DNA of 64,000 nucleotides from the NCBI GenBank assembly GCA_001464455.1, contig LNEI01000004.1:62001-126000 (forward strand). Reading direction: 5' to 3'. Under the pieces are notes generated by a model, which saw nothing but the letters and a program-made list of their open reading frames with translations, was not told where the DNA came from and did not search any database. Shown piece after piece: positions 46,974-55,449 of this stretch. How positions within the stretch are numbered: position 1 is the stretch's first letter; each line of letters starts with the position of its first letter. The position numbers and the translations under genes were made by a program. The stretch is from Acidobacteria bacterium Ga0077534 (lineage in GTDB: Bacteria > Acidobacteriota > Blastocatellia > Pyrinomonadales > Pyrinomonadaceae).

Positions 46974-47513
46974 TTAGTTCGTTCGTATCCGGCCGCCGCG
47001 TTCGAGCATTCTTATCGAGCGGTCTAGCTGAGGCAGCATTCGATTTATAAAATTCCTTTGATCCCTTACAGTTGGGTCGCTCGCGAAACGTTTTACAAAC
47101 TCCTGGCCAGCCTCGAATGCTGTCCTTCGACTCTGAAGGTCGGTTCTCGAGAAATTCGAGATGAAAGTCGTATAGAGATCGCGCTTTTCCCTGACTTCGA
47201 GTATTGCGGTTCGTTGAGCCTCGGGAAGAGCTTCGCGTATCGCTTCCAGAAGTTCTTCCGATGCCTCGAGAAGCGTGAAAGCCCACTCTTCCTCCTTAGA
47301 AAGCGCAAAATCTACACCTCGTCGTTCTATTTCAGCTATTAGGTGACGGTTTGCTTCAGCACTAAGTTCGGCGCTTTCCTGGGTAAGCGTGAGCCAACGC
47401 CTGACTTCGCGTCTTGTTAGCGGCCGTTGCTGCTGAGCATCGTCGAAAGACTGCGACAAAGCCATCGGAGAAATGGTCAGGATCGCTAGACAGATGAGGA
47501 GCAAGGGGCGCAT
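46974..47513 (-). CDS. Secreted helical protein, function unknown
   Basis: Signal peptide MRPLLLICLAILTISPMALS, then about 160 residues of mostly charged helices (RREVRRWLTLTQESAELSAE, KEEEWAFTLLEASEELLEAI, REKRDLYTTFISNF). ATG 47513 is chosen because the signal peptide begins there; the frame opens at 47576. The helical, LTxxQ-like character recalls Spy/CpxP chaperones but no clear family motif is seen. Confidence 0.6.
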   Translation of the reverse strand: MRPLLLICLAILTISPMALSQSFDDAQQQRPLTRREVRRWLTLTQESAELSAEANRHLIAEIERRGVDFALSKEEEWAFTLLEASEELLEAIREALPEAQRTAILEVREKRDLYTTFISNFSRTDLQSRRTAFEAGQEFVKRFASDPTVRDQRNFINRMLPQLDRSIRMLERGGRIRTN

Positions 47514-47727
47514 CGAATTATCTTCAATTGTAGAGATTCGATAATTGGCGGTGGAGTTGTTTGTGGTGAGGAACAAAAATACGTTTCGGCATCCGCACTT
47601 TCTTAATGGTAGCGATACTTATTTTACCTTCGCGATCAAAACGTGCCGATGGCCCGAACTCGCTACCTGAGCGATAACGTGTTCCAGCATACAAACAAAC
47701 GACCCCAAGACTGATACTGTACAGGCT

Positions 47728-47844
47728 ATGAATAATCTATTGCGTGGCGGTTTGGCTGGTTTGGCGGCGTGGAAGTTGGGTGGTGGTTTGGTTTCGACGA
47801 TATTGATCTTCCTGCTGGTCTTCTGGGTGCTTGGCAAGTGCTAG
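47728..47844 (+). CDS. 38-residue single-span membrane protein
   Basis: A short frame from ATG 47728 encodes MNNLLRGGLAGLAAWKLGGG followed by a hydrophobic helix (STILIFLLVFWVLGKC). The Gly-rich N-terminal half and Trp-rich helix look protein-like and differ from random translation. No neighbour on the same strand. No family recognised. Confidence 0.5.
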   Translation: MNNLLRGGLAGLAAWKLGGGLVSTILIFLLVFWVLGKC

Positions 47845-47952
47845 TTTTAGCGAAATAGCCAAAGAAATGCTGAAAAAGCAGAATATCGGAGTTCACGAAA
47901 TTCTGCTTTTTCTATATTTGCCGGCGTTTTTTCGCGGCCAAGGGCCTTGGCC

Positions 47953-48462
47953 CTATTTGCTTTCGCCGAGCGATATTCCGAAGATCTTGGGATCGTTGAT
48001 AAATTCGGCAAGTTTTTCGGGGCTAAATGTGGCGCGGATAACCGCGGCATTTTCTTTATCTACTGTAACCAGTGCGATCTTTATGTTGTTGCCGTCTTCG
48101 CGCATGTACATGTAAACCTGTTCGCCTTTCTGCGAGCGAACTCGCAGGATCGAACTCCATTCAGGGCCGAACGAATCTCTCATCGCTCTTTGCATTTCGA
48201 GATCGAGATTTTCGCGAGAGAATTGCAGGTCCTTGTAGAGCGTAAGGTTAAAACTCTTGACGCCCGCCGGTTTGATCACCTTCACGGCTGCCCTCGCGAG
48301 CCACATAAAGCCAAAACTTATCTTTTTTGCTTTGTAGTTTGTCTTTAAATGTTTTGCGATGCGTTCGAATTCATTCGGCTTTGCGTTCGCCGGCAGTGCC
48401 GAAAAAACGAGGATCGATAGGAGAAAGAAAGGGGCGACGATAAGACTTTTTCGCTTGAACAT
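47953..48462 (-). CDS. DUF4252-like secreted protein (second of a pair)
   Basis: Signal peptide MFKRKSLIVAPFFLLSILVF with cleavage near ANAK. The mature part keeps DUF4252-like features: a charged N-terminal helix, RAMRDSFGPEWSSILRVRSQ and YMYMREDGNNIKIALVTVDK. AGGAG ten bases before ATG 48462 fixes the start. It follows the paralogous gene by seven bases, and both probably derive from a duplication. Function unknown; envelope location. Confidence 0.68.
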   Translation of the reverse strand: MFKRKSLIVAPFFLLSILVFSALPANAKPNEFERIAKHLKTNYKAKKISFGFMWLARAAVKVIKPAGVKSFNLTLYKDLQFSRENLDLEMQRAMRDSFGPEWSSILRVRSQKGEQVYMYMREDGNNIKIALVTVDKENAAVIRATFSPEKLAEFINDPKIFGISLGESK

Positions 48463-48469
48463 CTCGGTA

Positions 48470-49051
48470 TCACTCCTCTTCATTTTTCGGCTTTTCGTCA
48501 CGAGTAATGTCGATCTTCGGAATATTTAGCCGGCCGCTCAGTTCGACGAGCGTTTCGATATCGACCATCCCGATCACGTTTACCACCGCGATCGTTTTGG
48601 TTTCGGACAGAACGACTGCCAATCCGTCCATTTTGTCGCCCGTAAACATCGTATATACATCGACTTTTTGATTATTCTTCTTACTCCGAACGTTGGCGAG
48701 TTTCTCCCAACCTGGCGAATTTAGCTGCGCACGAACTTCGTCGACATCACTTACCTCGTACTCGTTTTCTTTCTCGAAATTGTAAACGCGAACGTAAATG
48801 CCACGCAGGCCATTGATGGCAAGTGCGACCTTCTTGGCGTCGTCATCTTTGACCTTTGCGGTAACGCGTTTTGCGAGGTCCAGCAGTTTGCCGTCGATAT
48901 TTACTTCGACGACGTCGCGAGCTTTTGTCTCAAGACGCGTCAGCTTGTCGAACTGCAGCCGCGCCGCCTCCTGTGCATTCGCCGCGATCCCCGTGAGGAT
49001 CAGAACGAGGACAGCGAAAAGGGGTCGTGTCATATATTTTTGTAGTTTCAT
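48470..49051 (-). CDS. DUF4252 secreted protein (first of a pair)
   Basis: Signal peptide (TRPLFAVLVLILTGIAANAQ). Then LETKARDVVEVNIDGKLLDL, GLRGIYVRVYNFEKENEYEV, LNSPGWEKLANVRSKKNNQK and DGLAVVLSETKTIAVVNVIG, the pattern of DUF4252 proteins. The domain is often found next to ECF sigma/anti-sigma genes, as here. No biochemical function is established. Confidence 0.8.
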   Translation of the reverse strand: MKLQKYMTRPLFAVLVLILTGIAANAQEAARLQFDKLTRLETKARDVVEVNIDGKLLDLAKRVTAKVKDDDAKKVALAINGLRGIYVRVYNFEKENEYEVSDVDEVRAQLNSPGWEKLANVRSKKNNQKVDVYTMFTGDKMDGLAVVLSETKTIAVVNVIGMVDIETLVELSGRLNIPKIDITRDEKPKNEEE

Positions 49052-49062
49052 CTCGTTGTTTT

Positions 49063-49148
49063 TCTTTGCGGCTTCCTTGGCGTTCCTTGCGAACTTTGCA
49101 TTAAGAAATGTTTTTCAACGCAAAGGCCGCGAAGATCTCAAAGAAAGC
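49063..49148. repeat. CTTTGCG/CGCAAAG imperfect inverted repeat
   Basis: TTCTTTGCGGCTTCCTTGGC leads to a centre with AAATGTTTTTCAACG and returns as CGCAAAGGCCGCGAAG...CTCAAAGAAA. The two halves are inverted copies with mismatches. Related to the degenerate element in the bfn-miaB gap. It occupies the gap between the DUF4252 gene and the membrane protein gene upstream. Confidence 0.55.
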
Positions 49149-49158
49149 CTGTAACCTT

Positions 49159-49728
49159 TTAATCTTCAGTCCGGTTGACCGTGTCGGACACAACTTTCAG
49201 TTTCGAGCCCGTGATCGAGAGAGCCAGTTTTAGCTGGTCATAGGCGAATCTTTCTTCGCTGGTCAAGGTTTCAAACTGCTGCTTCGGTTTTCGATGACCT
49301 GTGCGAACCGCTCGCGGTGCGACTGGCTTTCGCCCGGGCGCAAAGATCGTCTTTATAGGCTTTAGAGGCTCCGTTACGGGTTGATCGGGTTCAGTAACTT
49401 TTGTTTCTCTCTCATTCTTTGCCGACGGTTCATTGCGGATAATGTTCGGTGTCGATCGTTGCTCATCGCCCGGAATTGCGGCCCGCGACTCTCTTCCAGG
49501 CCTTAGAAACCAGAACGAGATCGAGACTACGAACAGCAAACACGCAGGAACCGCGAAAGCGAGCGAAAACTTCCACCATGGAAAACGCGTCGGCTCGCTG
49601 ATCACCACGGCCGCGGGAAGGCTCGGCGGTGCTATCGGCTCGTATTTGAAGCCCGAGAGCAGGCTTTCCAGCCCTTCGATCTCGGCATCGCCGCCTTTTT
49701 TGTCCCAGAGATAATCGTTTTCCATCAT
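49159..49728 (-). CDS. Single-pass membrane protein next to an ECF sigma gene, possible anti-sigma
   Basis: An acidic N-terminus (MMENDYLWDKKGGDAEIEGL) of about 50 residues precedes a membrane helix (about 53-75, KFSLAFAVPACLLFVVSISF) and a Pro/Lys-rich exterior ending in a short helical segment (SEERFAYDQLKLALSITGSK). Its start overlaps the sigma gene stop by four bases. Position suggests an anti-sigma factor, but there is no Cys/His zinc motif. Confidence 0.65.
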   Translation of the reverse strand: MMENDYLWDKKGGDAEIEGLESLLSGFKYEPIAPPSLPAAVVISEPTRFPWWKFSLAFAVPACLLFVVSISFWFLRPGRESRAAIPGDEQRSTPNIIRNEPSAKNERETKVTEPDQPVTEPLKPIKTIFAPGRKPVAPRAVRTGHRKPKQQFETLTSEERFAYDQLKLALSITGSKLKVVSDTVNRTED

Positions 49729-50306
49729 TTTGCTCCGGAGATGCCGAGCGTTTTTCTCAGTAAGTTCATCCCGCGATGCAGATTCACTCTTACAGAATCT
49801 GGCGAAAGCCCCGTCTTTTCTGCGATCTCGTTTCCGGTCATGCCTTCGACAAGCCTTAATATCAATGTCTCGCGATAGGCATTTGGCAATGATCTGATCG
49901 CGTCCAGAACCTCTGCTGCCTCGGCCCTTCGATCACTGCTGCCTTCGATATCGTCCTGCAATTCCTCGGAAGGCTTCTTCGACCGGTAATGATCGACCAC
50001 GTGGTTTCGGGCGATCCTTGCAACCCAACCGCCGATAGCGTTCTCATCTCGCAGGCTGCCAATATGGCGGTACGCTGCGAGAAAGACTTCCTGGACAGCA
50101 TCCTGAACTTCGTCGCGCGGTAGACGTGCCAGCAAAATACCGTGTACGAGAGGGGCAAATTCTTTATAAAACTGCCCAAATGCCTCGTTGTCACCCGCTT
50201 TGATCGCCGCGATCATTTTCGAACGGGTCGAATTACGCTCCGAGGCCATCGCCGCCGCCGGCGTTGCGAAAAAGAACGAATTTCCCGCGATCTCTCTATC
50301 ACGCAT
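49725..50306 (-). CDS. RNA polymerase ECF sigma factor
   Basis: Region 2: FGQFYKEFAPLVHGILLARL, DAVQEVFLAAYRHIGSLRDE and GGWVARIARNHVVDHYRSKK. Region 4: SLPNAYRETLILRLVEGMTG then AEKTGLSPDSVRVNLHRGMN. About 193 aa. The start is ATG 50306 or possibly ATG 50249, since the first 20 residues are poorly conserved in character. A candidate promoter with AACACTTTTT lies upstream and diverges from that of the next sigma gene. Confidence 0.9.
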   Translation of the reverse strand: MRDREIAGNSFFFATPAAAMASERNSTRSKMIAAIKAGDNEAFGQFYKEFAPLVHGILLARLPRDEVQDAVQEVFLAAYRHIGSLRDENAIGGWVARIARNHVVDHYRSKKPSEELQDDIEGSSDRRAEAAEVLDAIRSLPNAYRETLILRLVEGMTGNEIAEKTGLSPDSVRVNLHRGMNLLRKTLGISGAK

Positions 50307-50363
50307 CACAGATTTCCAGCTTACTTATCGGAGAGAGCCGCGTTATTAAAACGATCTCACCGA

Positions 50364-50390
50364 TAAAGACGACGACGGCCAAAAAGTGTT
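50364..50390 (-). promoter_or_regulatory. Candidate ECF promoter of the minus-strand sigma gene
   Basis: On the minus strand AACACTTTTT (50390-50381) is followed by CGTCTTTA (50371-50364), with 16 bases between AAC and CGTC. This is the AAC...CGTC layout seen at many ECF-controlled genes. Confidence 0.4.
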
Positions 50391-50423
50391 AACCGCCGGA
50401 TCGGGAAAATTATTGCATATTTC

Positions 50424-50451
50424 AGACTTTTCGCCGTTCTGCGGCGTCTTA
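50424..50451 (+). promoter_or_regulatory. Candidate ECF promoter of the plus-strand sigma gene
   Basis: AGACTTTTC (50424-50432) is followed by CGTCTTA (50445-50451). It resembles the divergent promoter at 50364-50390 (AC-CTTTTT, then CGTCTTT), so the two sigma genes may share a regulator or cross-regulate. The leader would be about 80 bases. Confidence 0.35.
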
Positions 50452-50538
50452 CATCTCGGAGAATGCGAGTTTCGATCAGGAACATACGCTGTTTTGATAT
50501 AGAATTCTCTTTGTCTGGAGTGATGCTGGCACTTGCTG

Positions 50539-51114
50539 ATGATAGATCTGACGGATGAGCAACTGGTCGAAAAGGCGGTCGGCGGTAACGCGGACGCCTT
50601 CGGTGAGATCGTCAGGCGGTGGGAGCGAAAGATCTTTGCACTTTGCTTCGGTATGATGGGCCGCGAGGACGATGCCCGCGACGCCGCGCAAGAAGCCTTT
50701 ATTGCAGCGTACCGCAATATAAAGAATTTTCGCGGGGACGCAAAGGTTTCGTCATGGCTGCACCGGATCGCAGTTAACCAGTGTTTGACAATAAAGCGAC
50801 GCCAGAAGACGCGAGCCGAAGATTTTCTCGACGACGAGAATGGCGAGGAAGATCGGACATTTGTCGCTTCCCCGCTGCTTTCACCGGCGAGAAAAACGGA
50901 GCAGGCTGAAAGGCTGACGTTGGTAAGACAAGCCGTCGGCTCTTTGCCTACGGATCTGCGGCAGGTGATCGTAATGAAGGAATTTGAGGAAATGACGTTT
51001 CAGGAGATATCAGAGACGCTCGAACTGCCGCTCAGTACCGTGAAAAGTCGATTGTATACGGCCCTCAAGCAGTTAAAGATGAAACTCGAACGAACGCCCG
51101 TCGAGGTCGTTTAA
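50539..51114 (+). CDS. RNA polymerase ECF sigma factor (SigW-like)
   Basis: Region 2: AFGEIVRRWERKIFALCFGM, DARDAAQEAFIAAYRNIKNF and VSSWLHRIAVNQCLTIKRRQ. Region 4: LPTDLRQVIVMKEFEEMTFQ and SETLELPLSTVKSRLYTALK. The 191 aa are typical. The start ATG 50539 lacks a close ribosome site (GGAG lies 18 bases upstream). An anti-sigma gene follows eleven bases later. Confidence 0.92.
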   Translation: MIDLTDEQLVEKAVGGNADAFGEIVRRWERKIFALCFGMMGREDDARDAAQEAFIAAYRNIKNFRGDAKVSSWLHRIAVNQCLTIKRRQKTRAEDFLDDENGEEDRTFVASPLLSPARKTEQAERLTLVRQAVGSLPTDLRQVIVMKEFEEMTFQEISETLELPLSTVKSRLYTALKQLKMKLERTPVEVV

Positions 51115-51125
51115 TAGGAAAGAAA

Positions 51126-51836
51126 ATGAAGATCGATAGAGACAACTGCGGATTTGACGAACTGATGGTCGCGTACATCTATGATGAAGCGTCGTCGATC
51201 GAGCGTCGCCGTTTTGAGGGGCATTTATTGGACTGCGTGCGATGTACGGATGAATTCGCTTTGCTCTCAAACGCCAGGCTGTCGGTTTTTGAGTGGCAGA
51301 AGGAAGATTTCGCCGATCTGGCAACCCCGCATTTCGAGATCCCGTATGAAAGAACTAACACCGTAATTGAAAACGATGCTACCGGTTGGCTCGCGAAACT
51401 TCAGGGCGTGTTCTCAGGGCTTGGTTTTCCGGTCGCAGCCGCCGCAGGGGTTTTAGTTGTTTTAGGGCTAGGTTTTGCCGCAGTTATGCTCCTTAATGCT
51501 CCTCAACCGGAAATAGCGGCAAATATTGAAGTAGAGCGTCCGGTAGTTGAGAAACAGCCGATAGAGGCTCCAAGCGTTATAACCGCTCCCGTTCCAACGG
51601 CTGCTCCCGTGAATTTGGAGAGCGAATATGAGGTCGAAAGTGAACCGGTTCCGGCCAAAGCGGTAAAGGTAAAAAGGCCAAAAGCCTCCCGTCCCGCGGT
51701 AACGCAAACAGCGGAACGCAGCGTCAGTCCGACTAGGACACCGAAGGCTCCGGCGTTAAATGACTTCGAGGATCTGGATGACAGATCGCTGAGACTTACC
51801 GACCTCTTTGAGGGCGAGATCGGAGGCGTCTATTAA
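51126..51836 (+). CDS. Anti-sigma factor with zinc-finger domain and one membrane helix
   Basis: The ZAS-type motif is FEGHLLDCVRC (His-x3-Cys-x2-Cys, about residues 30-40), preceded by MVAYIYDEASSIERRRFEGH. A membrane helix lies at about 98-122 (FPVAAAAGVLVVLGLGFAAV), and a Pro/Val/Lys-rich exterior tail follows. Starts 11 bases after the sigma stop. By family it holds that sigma factor inactive at the membrane. Confidence 0.85.
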   Translation: MKIDRDNCGFDELMVAYIYDEASSIERRRFEGHLLDCVRCTDEFALLSNARLSVFEWQKEDFADLATPHFEIPYERTNTVIENDATGWLAKLQGVFSGLGFPVAAAAGVLVVLGLGFAAVMLLNAPQPEIAANIEVERPVVEKQPIEAPSVITAPVPTAAPVNLESEYEVESEPVPAKAVKVKRPKASRPAVTQTAERSVSPTRTPKAPALNDFEDLDDRSLRLTDLFEGEIGGVY

Positions 51837-51837
51837 T

Positions 51838-52374
51838 ATGAGACTTCTTAAATATTTTCCGCTTATCCTTTTAGTTTCGGTCGCATTTTGTACCGTGTCA
51901 CTGGCTCAGGAAACTGACGAACAGCCCGCAAATACTGTAAATCAGAATGATTTCCGTGCAACAGCCTTGCGTCAGCTCGGCTTGACGCGGCAGCAACTTC
52001 AGCAGATCCGAAGGCTAAATCAGGAACGCAAACCACGCGTCGACGCTGCTCAGATGCGTTTTCGAAGAGCCAACCGGGCTCTCGACGAAGCCATATATTC
52101 CGATACGGCGACCGATGCCGAGATAGAAGAAAGACTAAAAGAGTTTCAATTAGCTCAGGCGGATCTTGCAAAATTGCGTTTCATGGGCGAGCTTGGAGTT
52201 CGCAGAGTTCTGACGCCCGAACAGTTGACGCGTTTTCGCAATCTGAGGCAAAGATTCGAACAGGCAAGGACGAATGCGGCGAATAAAACGGACGCTCGCC
52301 CTGCCGGCGTTAGGCCAAATGCGAGCGGAACCCCTGATGCTCGGTTTGTCACCGCCCCGCCCAGAAAACCTTAG
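51838..52374 (+). CDS. Secreted Spy/CpxP-like helical protein
   Basis: Signal peptide (RLLKYFPLILLVSVAFCTVS, cleavage near LAQ). Then two LTxxQ-type signatures as in CpxP and Spy periplasmic chaperones: LGLTRQQLQQIRRLNQERKP (about residue 55) and RRVLTPEQLTRFRNLRQRFE (about 125). A basic, Pro/Thr-rich tail ends the protein. It follows the anti-sigma gene after one base, so is likely in the same stress regulon. Start ATG 51838 chosen for the signal peptide. Confidence 0.75.
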   Translation: MRLLKYFPLILLVSVAFCTVSLAQETDEQPANTVNQNDFRATALRQLGLTRQQLQQIRRLNQERKPRVDAAQMRFRRANRALDEAIYSDTATDAEIEERLKEFQLAQADLAKLRFMGELGVRRVLTPEQLTRFRNLRQRFEQARTNAANKTDARPAGVRPNASGTPDARFVTAPPRKP

Positions 52375-52400
52375 CCGTAACCAACTTTTTACAACTGATA

Positions 52401-52432
52401 AACCGGCCCGAAACTATGGCCGGTTTTCTTTT
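52401..52432 (+). terminator. Intrinsic terminator after the sigma/anti-sigma/CpxP-like operon
   Basis: AACCGGCC (52401-52408) and GGCCGGTT (52418-52425) pair perfectly over a 9-base loop and are followed by TTCTTTT. Confidence 0.88.
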
Positions 52433-52497
52433 GCTTTGCGCTTCGTCAAGGTTGGTATATCCTTCTATGTAAATAATTTGCCATCTCTTTTTGCCGG

Positions 52498-53268
52498 ATG
52501 AATCTGATCACACAATTTCTATTCGAATTGCAGGCGATCACGAATCTTTTGTGGCGCTCGATCAAGGGACTGGCCAAGAAACCGCGTTATTTTAGCGACA
52601 TCATAGTCCAAATGGACCAGATCGGCGTAGGCTCGCTCGGCATCGTTGTCCTGACCGGATTTTTCACCGGCGGCGTTTTGATCCTGCAGGCATATCCGAC
52701 CCTCGCCTACTACGGAGCTCAGAGCAATGCCGGTCAAGGTGTGGCGACAGCCTTGATACGCGAGTTAGGTCCGGTCTTGTCTGCTTTGATGGTGGCAGGC
52801 CGCGTTGGATCGGCTATCGCAGCAGAACTTGGATCGATGGTCGTATCTCAGCAGATCGCCGCTATGCGAGCTCTCGGCACTTCGCCAGTCAGAAAACTCG
52901 TAACCCCGAGACTGATCGCGATGCTTATCTGCCTGCCGCTGCTCACGATAGCGGCTGACCTGTTCGGACTGATCGGAGGCGGCATTGTCGCAAATCAGCT
53001 TTATGGTCTCGATACAAATACTTACGTCGCTTCGGTCCGAACCGGTACCGATATCAATGCCCTGCTGACCGGTATCATCAAGCCGATATTTTTCGGCCTA
53101 TTGATCGCTCTTATCTCTTGCGAAAAGGGACTGACGACCACCGGCGGAACAGCCGGCGTCGGTGTATCTACGACTCAGGCGGTCGTACTTTCGTCGATAT
53201 GCGTGATCATATCGGATTTTTTCCTGTCGAAGCTTTTGCAGAGCGCTCTCGAGAGCACTCTTTTCTGA
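52498..53268 (+). CDS. mlaE: MlaE-type ABC transporter permease
   Basis: A 256-residue MlaE-family permease: [20 protein letters not shown], the signature [32 protein letters not shown] (split; about residues 80-112) and [20 protein letters not shown]. With MlaF and MlaD it moves phospholipids between inner and outer membrane. The three genes follow in order mlaE-mlaF-mlaD with very short gaps. Confidence 0.93.
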   Translation: MNLITQFLFELQAITNLLWRSIKGLAKKPRYFSDIIVQMDQIGVGSLGIVVLTGFFTGGVLILQAYPTLAYYGAQSNAGQGVATALIRELGPVLSALMVAGRVGSAIAAELGSMVVSQQIAAMRALGTSPVRKLVTPRLIAMLICLPLLTIAADLFGLIGGGIVANQLYGLDTNTYVASVRTGTDINALLTGIIKPIFFGLLIALISCEKGLTTTGGTAGVGVSTTQAVVLSSICVIISDFFLSKLLQSALESTLF

Positions 53269-53275
53269 GAATGTG

Positions 53276-54166
53276 ATGGTTTTTGATGAACTAAGAAATG
53301 GTGAGGTACGCGACGTTGAAGATTTTTCGCGCGAACACGCTTCGGTCATCAAGGAGCTTCGCCAACTTCCGGCGATCGAATTTCGCGATGTCGAACTGGC
53401 TTTCGATGATCAGATAATCCTGGATAAGGTCAGCTTTACGGTTAAACGCGGCGAGACCAAATTTGTCCTCGGCGGCTCCGGTACGGGCAAATCAACGATA
53501 ATTAACCTGATCCTTGGGCTTCTAAAACCTGACGCGGGCCATATCTTGATCGAGGGCGAGGATATTACCCATTTTGACGACGTCGAGCTAATGCGGATCC
53601 GACAGAATATCGGAATGGTATTCCAGGAAGGGGCTCTTTTTGATTCATTATCCGTTTACGACAACGTCGCTTACCGGCTCCACGAATCAAAGACGCCGGA
53701 AGATGAAGTAGAACATGAGGTGCGGCGAATGCTCCGTTTCGTCGATCTAGAAGCGGCGATAGACAAGATGCCGAGCGAGCTCTCCGGCGGTATGCGGCGG
53801 CGGGTTGGCATCGCCCGGGCCCTGGTCGGCAATCCCAGCATAGTGCTTTTTGACGAGCCAACGGCCGGACTTGACCCGCCGACGGCTAGGACGATCTGCG
53901 AACTTGCGATTAAACTAAGGGACATCGAAGATGTCTCATCAATTTTTGTTACTCATGAAATGAATAATCTTGAGTACATCTCGACCGAATATGCCATTCT
54001 GGACCGAGAAGGCGGTGTCCATTTCGAGCTTGAAGGTAAAACGCGTTGTCAGGTAAATACCGAGGTTATAATGCTGCGACAAGGGCAGATCGTTTTTAGC
54101 GGGCGTGATGAACCGCTGCGAGCGTCGCCTGACCCATATATTCAGAGATTCTTGAACGGGAAATAA
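53276..54166 (+). CDS. mlaF: MlaF-type ABC transporter ATP-binding protein
   Basis: Walker [18 protein letters not shown] (about residue 67), Q-loop [20 protein letters not shown], signature [15 protein letters not shown] (about 170), Walker [13 protein letters not shown] (about 187) and H-loop FVTHEMNNL. The N-terminal 35 residues ([20 protein letters not shown]) are an extra acidic extension compared with E. coli MlaF. ATG 53276 follows GTG 53273; either may be used. Confidence 0.93.
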   Translation: MVFDELRNGEVRDVEDFSREHASVIKELRQLPAIEFRDVELAFDDQIILDKVSFTVKRGETKFVLGGSGTGKSTIINLILGLLKPDAGHILIEGEDITHFDDVELMRIRQNIGMVFQEGALFDSLSVYDNVAYRLHESKTPEDEVEHEVRRMLRFVDLEAAIDKMPSELSGGMRRRVGIARALVGNPSIVLFDEPTAGLDPPTARTICELAIKLRDIEDVSSIFVTHEMNNLEYISTEYAILDREGGVHFELEGKTRCQVNTEVIMLRQGQIVFSGRDEPLRASPDPYIQRFLNGK

Positions 54167-54172
54167 CCGAAT

Positions 54173-55378
54173 ATGCCGAGAAGCAATCAAAAACTGAGAT
54201 TTAGCGAGCTTCGCGTCGGGATATTTATGCTCGCGGCGCTCGTCGTAACGGGTTTTCTTATTTTGAACTCGAGCGGAAGCTTTAACCCGTTTGAGAAGAA
54301 GATGAAATTGAAGATCCGCTTCGAGAGCGCGGACGGGCTGAATCCGGGAGCCGACGTTCAGCTCGCCGGGGTCTCAATCGGCAAGGTCGAAGGCGTGGCA
54401 TTTCTTCCACCGGACTCGAAGCCCGGCGAACGGATCGAGGCTACGCTGAGCGTGGTACAGATCCTTGATAAAAAGCCGATCAGCGAACTAATTCGAACCG
54501 ACTCAAAGGCTCAGCTCGTAGCCACGTCGATCCTTGGTAATGACAAGATGGTCAATATCATCCCGGGAACATCGAATGGCAACCCGGTGGATGAAGGCGC
54601 AATACTTCAGTCGAGCTCAGCGATCGGCCTCAATCAATTGACCGCTACCGGCAACGACCTTCTCGCCCAGATAAACCGGCTGGCAGTCCCCGCGAACGAG
54701 ATCCTGAACAAGGCAAACCAGGGCGAGGGAACGCTCGGCCGCGTGATCAACGATGAGCAGCTCTACGACAGTCTCGACGGTGCGGTATCAGAAACCAAGC
54801 TGACTATGACCAAGCTGCAGTCGACTATCGACAAGATCAACCGCGGTGAAGGAACCGCCGGACAGCTGATCAATGACCCCGAGCTCTATCGCAGCCTCAA
54901 TGCTACCGTAAAACAGCTCGAAACGATCTCGGCAGACATTCAGGCCGGACGCGGCTCGGCCGGTAAGTTTCTGAAGGACGAAGCTTTTTACAATGAAACT
55001 CGCGAAACCGTCGCCGAGCTACGCAAGTCTGCTGATAAGATCGCGTCGATCGCGGACGACGTAAAGCTAATAACCACCGACGTCCGTGACGGTAAAGGCA
55101 CAGTCGGAAAGATATTCCGCGATGAGCAGATGTATGACGAGGCGAAAGCCGCCGTTGCTCGCTTCAATGTGACGATCGAACGAATTGACAAGATACTAGC
55201 GGATGCCCAGAGCGGCAAAGGCACCGTCGGCAAACTCCTGAACGACGAAACCCTCTACAACAGCGTCAATCAAACTGCCAACAACGTCGCCACCTTTACC
55301 GGCGAAGGCACAAAGCTGCTCGACGATTTCCGCAAGAATCCGAAGAAATATCTCCGAATAAAACTCGCAATTTTTTAG
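54173..55378 (+). CDS. mlaD: MlaD-type MCE lipid-transport protein with C-terminal repeats
   Basis: One membrane helix (about 15-35, LRVGIFMLAALVVTGFLILN), then an MCE domain (about 42-120, MKLKIRFESADGLNPGADVQ ... STSILGNDKMVNIIPG-like end). The rest is built from five repeats of about 43 residues, each with a Gly-x-Gly-Thr/Ser-x-Gly-x3-x-Asp-Glu-x2-Tyr core (GEGTLGRVINDEQLYDSL, GEGTAGQLINDPELYRSL, GRGSAGKFLKDEAFY, GKGTVGKIFRDEQMYDEA, GKGTVGKLLNDETLYNSV), likely a helical barrel extending into the periplasm. Confidence 0.92.
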   Translation: MPRSNQKLRFSELRVGIFMLAALVVTGFLILNSSGSFNPFEKKMKLKIRFESADGLNPGADVQLAGVSIGKVEGVAFLPPDSKPGERIEATLSVVQILDKKPISELIRTDSKAQLVATSILGNDKMVNIIPGTSNGNPVDEGAILQSSSAIGLNQLTATGNDLLAQINRLAVPANEILNKANQGEGTLGRVINDEQLYDSLDGAVSETKLTMTKLQSTIDKINRGEGTAGQLINDPELYRSLNATVKQLETISADIQAGRGSAGKFLKDEAFYNETRETVAELRKSADKIASIADDVKLITTDVRDGKGTVGKIFRDEQMYDEAKAAVARFNVTIERIDKILADAQSGKGTVGKLLNDETLYNSVNQTANNVATFTGEGTKLLDDFRKNPKKYLRIKLAIF

Positions 55379-55379
55379 G

Positions 55380-55449
55380 GCAAAATACGCAGAACCTGCG
55401 GTAAACGGCGTTTTAAGCATTTTGCGTCATTCTGTGCGTTTTGTGCCAT
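55380..55449. other. Imperfect long inverted repeat after mlaD
   Basis: GGCAAAATACGCAGAA and TTCTGTGCGTTTTGTGCC frame a centre with AAACGGCGTTTTAAGC. It may terminate mlaEFD transcription although no clean T run follows. It resembles in style the CTTTGCG elements at 17.2 and 49.1 kb. Confidence 0.45.
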
